Shown here: piece by piece, positions 58,435 to 64,000 of the stretch
How the letters are laid out: each line of letters begins with the position of its first letter
Position numbering within the stretch: the stretch's first letter is position 1
Source: Formosa haliotis
GTDB taxonomy: Bacteria > Bacteroidota > Bacteroidia > Flavobacteriales > Flavobacteriaceae
NCBI RefSeq assembly: GCF_001685485.1
Contig: NZ_BDEL01000001.1
Coordinates: 744,001 to 808,000, forward strand
DNA length: 64,000 nucleotides
Direction of reading: 5' to 3'
Program-made: the position numbers and the translations under genes
The notes under the pieces: model-generated
What the model saw: the letters and a program-made list of their open reading frames with translations, nothing else
What the model was told of the DNA's origin: nothing
The model's database searches: none

Positions 58435-59679
58435 CTAAAAATTAATAATACTTCTATTACTTTCATCCATACTTTCAAACTTATTCAACAACTTATTAAA
58501 ATCTTCACTAATCTTGCTCTCAACTACTCTTGCATAAATTTGAGTTGTCGATAATTTTGTATGGCCTAATAGTTTTGAAACCGTTTCTATAGGCACACCA
58601 TTTGATAGCATTACTGTTGTTGCAAAAGTATGTCGCGCGACGTGAAATGTTAGTTTCTTTTGAATGTTACAGTCTATAGCTATTTCCTTTAAATATTTGT
58701 TTGTTTTCTGATTCGATATCATGGGAAAAACATAATCTGTTGAATAATCTTTATATTTTTCTATAATTTGCATTGCTTTGGGAAGAATTGGCACCTTAAC
58801 GGTTTGGGATGTTTTTTCTCGTCTTGTAAAAATCCAATAGTTACCGTCGATACCCTTAGTAATTTGTTTTTTAATTAGATTCTTTTCATCTATGAAGGAT
58901 AAACCCGTGTAACACGCAAACAAAAAACAATCCTTAACCCTCTCTAATCTATCATTATAATAATGAGTATCTTCTAAAAACTGCAGCTCTTTAGTTGTCA
59001 GATAAGCCCTATCATGCTTATCGAACTTTAATTTAATTTTTTCAAAGGGATTTTTTTCAATCCATTCTAATTTAACGCCTAAATTCAAAATCTTCTTAAA
59101 ACGCTCTAGATGTTTCATTACCCCGTTATTGGCTAATGACAGACTACCCTTTACATTTTTTAAGAGTCGTAAAAAGAATTCAAAATCTGTTACAAAACGA
59201 TAATTTAATTGTTTCAAATACACATCATCTACTTTTAAACTAGTACTTAAAAATTGCTTTAAGTACTTTTCGGTAGTATAATAATTTTTCATAGTCCCAG
59301 GCTTCAAAACATGAAGCATAGTTGTATTATGATACGTTATTAAATCTGTTAGTGTTTTATAAACATCACCCTCCCCTAAATATTTAGCCTTTATAGTTTT
59401 TGAAGTAATAAGGTCACCTTGTTCTAATAATTGTCTATGACAATCCAGTAACTTAATATAGGCTTGATCCAAATACGTATTTAAGACAGTTATCTCCTTT
59501 GACTTCCCTTTACCTCTACTCTTGGAGCTATCCCATTGACTCAATAAAACATGTCTTTTAAGACTAATTTCCGAGCGTTTTCCATTAACAGTTACTCGTG
59601 CATAAATAGATAAATTTTTCGAGTCTGTTTTAGATTTTCTTGTGAAGAAAATAATCGCGAATGTGTTTGTTGTTTGCAT
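58435..59679 (-). CDS. Tyrosine recombinase (Bacteroidota-type integrase)
   Basis: A frame of 429 codons is open from 59724; I prefer the ATG at 59679 (414 residues, MQTTNTFAIIFFTRKSK), the usual beginning of this family. An N-terminal arm-binding domain (about 1-95), a SAM-like core-binding domain (about 105-205) and a C-terminal catalytic domain follow. In the 429 numbering, H361 and R364 (HVARHTFA), H388 (LLGHTK) and Tyr397 (TQIYARV) are present. The first catalytic Arg is replaced by Ser276 in CYTGLSFIDE, as in the CTnDOT integrase IntDOT. It likely integrates and excises the island at the tRNA-like repeat 227 bases upstream of its start. Confidence 0.92.
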   Translation of the reverse strand: MQTTNTFAIIFFTRKSKTDSKNLSIYARVTVNGKRSEISLKRHVLLSQWDSSKSRGKGKSKEITVLNTYLDQAYIKLLDCHRQLLEQGDLITSKTIKAKYLGEGDVYKTLTDLITYHNTTMLHVLKPGTMKNYYTTEKYLKQFLSTSLKVDDVYLKQLNYRFVTDFEFFLRLLKNVKGSLSLANNGVMKHLERFKKILNLGVKLEWIEKNPFEKIKLKFDKHDRAYLTTKELQFLEDTHYYNDRLERVKDCFLFACYTGLSFIDEKNLIKKQITKGIDGNYWIFTRREKTSQTVKVPILPKAMQIIEKYKDYSTDYVFPMISNQKTNKYLKEIAIDCNIQKKLTFHVARHTFATTVMLSNGVPIETVSKLLGHTKLSTTQIYARVVESKISEDFNKLLNKFESMDESNRSIINF

Positions 59680-59851
59680 CTTACAAAGCTTTAATTGAAC
59701 ATTTGTTTTATGAATGACAAACAAAAATTACCCTTTAAAGTCCTTTAAATGTACAACTATTTGATCTAGAGACGCTTCTAAAAACGACTCACCGAATGAC
59801 TCACCTTTAATATGATATCTTATGATATTATATAATAGCACCAAAAACAAA

Positions 59852-59883
59852 AAACACTGAAAATCAATAGATTAACAGTGTTT
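59852..59883. terminator. Hairpin beside right tRNA-like repeat
   Basis: A perfect 8-bp stem, AAACACTG / CAGTGTTT, with a 16-base loop and an A-rich left flank. It ends 22 bases from the repeat at 59906, mirroring the hairpin beside the left copy, though the stems are unrelated in sequence. Confidence 0.6.
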
Positions 59884-59905
59884 ATATTGCTACTTGAATC
59901 AAGTT

Positions 59906-59921
59906 AGTCGGGGTGGCAGGA
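59906..59921 (-). repeat. Right attachment-site core, tRNA 3'-end-like direct repeat
   Basis: Identical over 16 bases to 1124-1139 and in the same orientation. It sits upstream of the integrase start. To the right, where an intact tRNA would continue, the sequence is AT-rich and not tRNA-like, so this is either the outer end of the element joined to a second element, or a solo attachment core. Confidence 0.65.
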
Positions 59922-60126
59922 CTCAATTAAAAATCACAAATATTTAATTTTCAAATACTTAGATTTAACAAAAGAGTACAGGACACGCTATAGGACATAT
60001 TAAAAAAGATATTTGACATTCACTTATCAAATTTAGCCAAAATAGTATAATAAATATTATTTTCGGTTAGGTGATGGATAAATTATCCTTCAAAATTTTA
60101 ATCCTATATCATACCAATCTGCTTTC

Positions 60127-60252
60127 GTGCCATTTTTGTGCCATTTTTGTGCCATTTTTGTGCCATTTAAATATATATATTTAAAAAGTGCTCCTTAAAA
60201 ACATTTATAATACAAGCAATGTGAATATTTCATTCGTGCCATTTTTGTGCCA
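60127..60252 (+). repeat. Short tandem repeats GTGCCATTTTT
   Basis: Three full 11-base units and a partial one at 60127-60168, then one full and one partial unit at 60236-60252, 3 bases from the stop of the next gene. The unit is one helical turn, so a protein could contact the same DNA face in each copy. Candidate integrase or excisionase arm sites, or slippage products. Confidence 0.75.
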
Positions 60253-60254
60253 AA

Positions 60255-61592
60255 CTATACTTCATAACCCGATACATTAATTACGTATTGTGTATTTTTA
60301 CTCAACCCTTTTTTCTTTAGAAGATTCAATTCAACTAAAACATCTATATCCCTTATCGCTGTTCGTTTGGCCACCTTAAATTTTTCAACATACACACTAC
60401 TGGTTATAGAACCGTTACCTTTAACGTATATTATCGCTTGCTTTTGCCGATCATTTAAATCTAAATTTGAAAGATACTTGTCATTATATATATCTTTAAA
60501 AATAGTTACTGATACCCCTCCTCCTTTTTCCACTATAAGTGGTTCAATCAATCCGTGATTTTCACATTCTTCAATAACTTTTAATGTGCCTCGCCCCCAA
60601 GATTCAATATAACCTCCCTTATAAAAAATATTAGCCATTAATTCATTCCTCGGATAAGAATTATGTTCGATTTTTAAATCCTCAGCAGAAAGTTGTTCAG
60701 GTAGGCTTCCTATATTCCATATGGTGATACGGTCATCATATAACCTAATTGTGATTGGTGTAGTTATATAAGTTCTATGAATAATTGCGTTAAAAAGAAC
60801 CTCTCGAATTGCTTCAAATGGATATTCTGGTGTCTCTATACGACTAAGTCCTTCATAACTAATATTTCTAACTAAATACTTAGCATTTAATATTTCAATT
60901 GTTTTTTCTGCTAATTCAAATGCATTGCTTTCTATAACATCTTGAGCAATAAGATCAGTTGGCGAATCTCCAAACTTTCCAATCTTTAGATATGCATTAG
61001 TAAAAAAATTAGTAGGTTGTTTACCAAACAATAGAATAGCAGCACGAGTATATTTACCATCATCATTTATTAAATCTAATTTTTTCAGTATCGTTTCTGG
61101 ATCACTAATATTTTTAATAGATGGCAGCCTCCCAGTTCGCATTGCACTCTGCCTAAAATTCTCAACTGCCCGCATATCAATATCATTAATAGTAACATTC
61201 TCTAAAGGAATTTTATCCCAAGTCTGATTGGATTTAACTAATAGAAAATCTTGAAGTGCATTCCCATTTAAAGTTTGTGTTGTACTCCCACTTCTTCTAT
61301 AGAACTTACCGCGATAAGAAATAGGACTAGAACTTGCAGGAACAATAACCTCAATATAATCCAAGCCCTCTTTATTATGATGATTTACCTCACAAAACAA
61401 ACCTAACAAATCTCTTATCTGATTTGGTAAATTAACAAGTAATTTTTCGTAATCATCTACTCCAACAATTTCTCCTGCGTCATTTACTCCTATTAATAAT
61501 TTTCCTCCTTCTGAATTCGCAAAAGCTGAAATCCATTCAAAGTACTCATTTCTCCACGTTTCCTTCCATTCTATATTTTGCTTTTCAAGCAT
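60255..61592 (-). CDS. AlbA_2/Schlafen-type putative DNA-binding protein with ATPase-like domain
   Basis: The frame is open from 61628, but I prefer the Met at 61592 (MLEKQNIEWKETWRNEY), the standard family start, giving 445 residues. The N-terminal AlbA_2/Schlafen domain (IEWKETW, AFANSEGGKLLIGVNDAGEIVGVDDY) precedes a central HATPase_c_4-like region (FEAIREVLFNAIIHRTY, IWNIGSLPEQ, RNELMANIFYKGGYIESWGRGT) and a C-terminal winged-helix (about 390-445). Often annotated as RecG-like or ATP-binding regulator; found on islands and linked to phage defence or regulation, though roles are mostly unproven. It lies outside the right attachment repeat. Confidence 0.85.
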   Translation of the reverse strand: MLEKQNIEWKETWRNEYFEWISAFANSEGGKLLIGVNDAGEIVGVDDYEKLLVNLPNQIRDLLGLFCEVNHHNKEGLDYIEVIVPASSSPISYRGKFYRRSGSTTQTLNGNALQDFLLVKSNQTWDKIPLENVTINDIDMRAVENFRQSAMRTGRLPSIKNISDPETILKKLDLINDDGKYTRAAILLFGKQPTNFFTNAYLKIGKFGDSPTDLIAQDVIESNAFELAEKTIEILNAKYLVRNISYEGLSRIETPEYPFEAIREVLFNAIIHRTYITTPITIRLYDDRITIWNIGSLPEQLSAEDLKIEHNSYPRNELMANIFYKGGYIESWGRGTLKVIEECENHGLIEPLIVEKGGGVSVTIFKDIYNDKYLSNLDLNDRQKQAIIYVKGNGSITSSVYVEKFKVAKRTAIRDIDVLVELNLLKKKGLSKNTQYVINVSGYEV

Positions 61593-61628
61593 ATTTTCTC
61601 TTTCAGTTAAATTGGTATTATTTCCCAA

Positions 61629-61984
61629 AGGTAAATATTATTTGAAGATTAAAGTATTCTATATAACAATGAAATGTTAGTGTTTTTTTTTTGAAGGTTG
61701 ACAAGATATCAACACCATATTTACATTTACTAATACTTACCAAAACACCCCTTGTTAAAAGAAACCGACCACTACTCTATTACTAAAATGTTTCTTAATA
61801 ATCCTAAGTGATTCCTAAAATATTTTGAATAGTTAAATTTAAACATATCTATTTATATATATCCAATTCGTATCCAACACAATAATTAGTGATTAAAACT
61901 GGGTAAAAAAACATATATACTTGCATTTAACCTTACCAAATCTAAGGTTTTACCTTAACATTAATCGAATTTTAATTCTGAATT
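61629..61984. other. Intergenic region between AlbA-type gene and transposase
   Basis: About 356 AT-rich bases with no gene. It should hold the left end of the transposase element, but no terminal inverted repeat stands out against the sequence after 63289. Confidence 0.5.
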
Positions 61985-63289
61985 TTGGCTTTAAAAAGAA
62001 TATTTATCGAAATTCAATCTAGTATAAAACGTCAGTCTTGGGACACTTGTGTAAAGCATTATTACAGATTAGGCTTAGAAGAACATATTCCTGAATATTT
62101 AACAATTAATATCCCTAGTTCTAATATTTCACGATGGAAACAAGAACCTAAAAGCAAATATAAAGGCTCTGAACTTTCCGAGTTTATCAATCAAGAAATC
62201 GATTTAATTAAACGTTTTAACCAATCTACAAAAATTAAAACCGTAATCGAATGTTATTTCAAACTCTCCGATACCATAAACCATATCACCTCTAAAGCTA
62301 AGGGGGTTAAATCGCTTATTAAAAACAACATGGAATTGGTGGTTAATTCCGTAGAATCTGTAAAACAGACAATACCAATAAATAAAGCACTAAAACTTTT
62401 CAATATCTCTAGAAGTTCCTTTGAAAATTACAAAACAATACTTATTCATAAATGTGAATCCTATTATTATAAATGGTGCTCAAGAAAAATGCCAAATCAA
62501 CTCTTAGCAAGCGAAGTGCGAACCATAAAAAACTATATGAATCATGATACTTATAGATACTGGTCAAAATCGTCCATTTACTTGAAAGCTATTAGAGATA
62601 ACGCCCTTACCTGTGGCCTATCCACTTTTTACAAATACTGTAATCTTTTAGGTTTTACTGGTAATAATATCATTGTTAAGCCTAATAATTATAACCCGCT
62701 TAAAACGACAAAACCGAACCAGGTATGGTGTGCGGATGTTACTATTTTTAAAACTCATGACGGTGTAAAACACTACATCCATATATTAATGGATCACTTT
62801 TCTAAAATGGTTTTGGGCTATCAAATTGAAAAGCACAGCTCAGGAAAAGTTATACGACACCTATTACAAAGTGCTTATCTGAAATACAAACCAAAACAAA
62901 CCCTATTTTTAACAGATGGTGGTTCTGAAAATGTAAACATCAATGTTAGTTCCCTTATCGATGCCTCATGCGGAAACCTTCAGCATAAAATAGCACAACG
63001 AGATGTGTTGTTTTCAAATTCTATGATTGAGGCTTTTAATAAAGTTCTTAAATATCAATTTCTATATCCTAAACAGATTAACTCCCTAAATAAGCTCGAA
63101 CAAATACTCCATAATGCCATCGAGACATACAATTTACAACGACCACAACTAAACTTAAACGGAAACACGCCTTTTGAAGTTTTTGATAACTCCTCTATCG
63201 ATTTTAGTACCTATTCTGATACGTTTAAAGCTCAAAAACAATATAGAATAGCTCAAAACAGAAACCCTTCCTGTAAATTATGTTTATAA
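61985..63289 (+). CDS. DDE integrase-core transposase
   Basis: A 434-residue protein beginning at a TTG; no better ATG is nearby. An N-terminal helical DNA-binding region (about 1-220) precedes an rve-type catalytic core. The DDE triad is likely D251 (VWCADVTIF), D311 (LFLTDGGSENVN) and E349 (SNSMIEAFNK), as in IS3/IS481-like enzymes. It is a single frame, without the orfA/orfB shift typical of IS3, and has a basic C-terminus with Cys residues. Appears intact. I found no clear terminal inverted repeats, so the element's limits are unknown. Confidence 0.85.
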   Translation: MALKRIFIEIQSSIKRQSWDTCVKHYYRLGLEEHIPEYLTINIPSSNISRWKQEPKSKYKGSELSEFINQEIDLIKRFNQSTKIKTVIECYFKLSDTINHITSKAKGVKSLIKNNMELVVNSVESVKQTIPINKALKLFNISRSSFENYKTILIHKCESYYYKWCSRKMPNQLLASEVRTIKNYMNHDTYRYWSKSSIYLKAIRDNALTCGLSTFYKYCNLLGFTGNNIIVKPNNYNPLKTTKPNQVWCADVTIFKTHDGVKHYIHILMDHFSKMVLGYQIEKHSSGKVIRHLLQSAYLKYKPKQTLFLTDGGSENVNINVSSLIDASCGNLQHKIAQRDVLFSNSMIEAFNKVLKYQFLYPKQINSLNKLEQILHNAIETYNLQRPQLNLNGNTPFEVFDNSSIDFSTYSDTFKAQKQYRIAQNRNPSCKLCL

Positions 63290-63445
63290 ACCAAGGAATA
63301 ATATAATATCAAGGATTTAGACTGTATTCAAGTTAATAAAAGAACACTTCCATTATCCTTTTTCCTTACACAAAACCATAAATAATTCATCCTTAACCAA
63401 TTCCCTTATATGGGACTGCTTATTTTAAAATGTGCTCGGGAATAG
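63290..63445. other. Spacer after transposase
   Basis: AT-rich, no gene. Composition becomes clearly GC-richer after about 63430, which may mark the junction of the transposable element with older DNA. Confidence 0.45.
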
Positions 63446-63619
63446 CACGGCGATTTGCCCAAAGAAGTGGTTATCGAGGATAAACAGGCACAGGAACAGT
63501 TACGGTTGATTTCCGAGCTTGATACCGACGACAGGGCGATTATCTTCAAGATGATTGACAAGATGCTTACCTCTAAAAAGTTCAAGGATTTCTTCAGCAA
63601 AAACGTTGCTTCGCTTTAG
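63446..63619 (+). pseudogene. C-terminal remnant of an XRE-type HTH regulator
   Basis: A frame of 57 codons ending at TAG 63617-63619 is closed upstream by an in-frame TAG at 63443, and the N-terminal HTH is missing. The residues (LISELDTDDRAIIFKMIDKM, then TSKKFKDFFSKNVASL) resemble the tail of Bacteroidota helix-turn-helix regulators, in which a similar D-rich helix and KFKDFFQKN end are usual. GC content is clearly higher than in the rest of the window, so it probably came from another lineage. Truncation may be due to the neighbouring transposase. Confidence 0.65.
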
Positions 63620-63624
63620 AGCAT

Positions 63625-63648
63625 AAAAAAACCGTCACTTGGGCGGTT
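63625..63648 (-). terminator. Terminator for minus-strand lipoprotein gene
   Basis: A 7-bp stem, AACCGTC / GGCGGTT with one G-U pair, and a 5-base loop, followed on the minus strand by a T-run. It lies just past the stop at 63654 and could also serve the plus-strand remnant. Confidence 0.7.
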
Positions 63649-63653
63649 CTTCG

Positions 63654-64000
63654 TTATCTCTTTTTGAGAGAGATATCTACCGTGTTTTTCTTTTGATAAA
63701 TTTCTTTCGTTTCGTGTCCATCGGTGTAAGTCTCCGCAGATACTTTCACTTCTACAAATGCTCCTTTGTCAAAATTAACTTTATACATTCCTTCATTATT
63801 GGTAGTGACTATTTTAGTTTCGTCCTCTGTGTAACTTTGGTCTGGACTGTTGCCATATTTCCAACAAATTATTGTTACATCAATATTTTTGATTGGCTCA
63901 TTCGTTTCGGCATTCTGAACAACTCCTTGTACGGTAATATCTTGCACATCTTTATTGCAAGACAAAAAACCTAAAAAGATAAATATCACATAGCAGTACT
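63654..64000 (-). CDS. Lipoprotein with carboxypeptidase-regulatory-like domain, N-terminus outside window
   Basis: The frame stays open to the right edge (codons before the GTG at 63989 read YCY), and a signal of only 10 residues before the lipobox LGFLSC would be too short, so the true start is probably beyond 64000. The mature part (about 100 residues) is a beta-sandwich of the CarboxypepD_reg type: ITVQGVVQNAETNEPIKNIDV, then TTNNEGMYKVNFDKG and VDISLKKR. Function unknown; usually surface-exposed. Confidence 0.7.
   Translation of the reverse strand, partial: YCYVIFIFLGFLSCNKDVQDITVQGVVQNAETNEPIKNIDVTIICWKYGNSPDQSYTEDETKIVTTNNEGMYKVNFDKGAFVEVKVSAETYTDGHETKEIYQKKNTVDISLKKR

Larger units (their letters stand above)
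1124..59921. mobile_element. Putative 59-kb integrative island carrying a polysaccharide utilization locus
   Basis: Bounded by two identical 16-base tRNA-3'-end-like repeats. A tyrosine recombinase sits just inside the right copy and an excisionase-like HTH gene just inside the left. Almost all cargo serves polysaccharide breakdown and sugar metabolism. No conjugation genes (relaxase, Tra, T4SS) are visible, so if mobile it would be a non-conjugative or helper-dependent island. Neither repeat is followed by an intact tRNA body, so the real right end, or a tandem second island, may lie beyond the window. Confidence 0.55.
59725..60254. other. Right-end region with attachment core and short tandem repeats
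   Basis: It holds a hairpin, the second tRNA-like repeat and the 11-base tandem repeats, listed separately. No gene. This is the junction between the putative island and the following mobile patch. Confidence 0.6.

Noticed and set aside
58360..58554. 64-codon plus-strand frame overlapping the integrase end
   Set aside because: Overlaps the certain integrase tail and has no coding features.
61629..63445. Terminal inverted repeats of the transposase element
   Set aside because: Only weak similarity (AGTGTT-T-rich) between the two flanks; not enough to set element ends.
63639..63974. 111-codon plus-strand frame near the right edge
   Set aside because: Complementary to the lipoprotein gene at 63654-64000, which has a lipobox, a domain pattern and a terminator.
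1..64000. CRISPR array, rRNA or complete tRNA genes
   Set aside because: No regularly spaced repeats with unique spacers and no rRNA or full cloverleaf seen on either strand.

Overview
The window is AT-rich DNA from a marine member of the Bacteroidota, most likely a Flavobacteriaceae. The support is two SusC/SusD pairs, a type IX secretion C-terminal domain, Bacteroidota-type lipoprotein signals and integrase, AraC and TPR-LuxR regulators, and many formylglycine-type sulfatases. No taxon was tested by search.

Layout. Bases 1-1123 look like flanking chromosome: the start of a membrane-anchored protein and a terminator hairpin. A 16-base sequence resembling the 3' end of a tRNA (1124-1139) recurs in the same orientation at 59906-59921, beside a tyrosine recombinase (58435-59679). 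An excisionase-like HTH protein (1540-1824) sits just inside the left copy. Together these suggest an integrated island of about 59 kb. To its right lie a second patch of mobile DNA (AlbA/Schlafen-type protein, DDE transposase, a truncated HTH regulator) and a partial lipoprotein gene.

The island cargo is a large polysaccharide utilization locus. It has four S1 sulfatases, four GH16 endo-hydrolases, a GH127 (DUF1680) enzyme, two related clan GH-A (GH42/GH167-like) enzymes, two SusCD systems with surface lipoproteins, an MFS sugar porter, and a set for 3,6-anhydrogalactose catabolism: aldehyde dehydrogenase, enolase-superfamily cycloisomerase, HpcH/HpaI aldolase and KDPG/KDPGal aldolase. This matches the logic of red-algal galactan use. 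A carrageenan-type substrate (kappa/beta-carrageenan or furcellaran) is my best inference from GH16 + GH127 + GH42/GH167-like + sulfatases + anhydrosugar pathway. GH16 enzymes and surface lipoproteins would cut the chain outside the cell, SusCD would import the oligomers, sulfatases and exo-enzymes would trim them, and the anhydrosugar would be oxidised, isomerised and cleaved to pyruvate and a triose.

The most unusual part is redox equipment inside the locus. One set is a Tat-exported molybdenum hydroxylase (IorA/IorB-like), a nearby monohaem cytochrome c, and XdhC plus a MobA/MocA-like gene for its cofactor. The other is a Tat-exported FAD oxidoreductase next to a protein with the covalent-FMN motif DAISGAT. 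I propose extracytoplasmic oxidation of an algal sugar aldehyde, possibly free 3,6-anhydrogalactose, alongside the cytoplasmic NAD-dependent route. This is a hypothesis. Two genes (the MocA-like one and a T9SS-secreted protein) carry single-base frameshifts in A runs.
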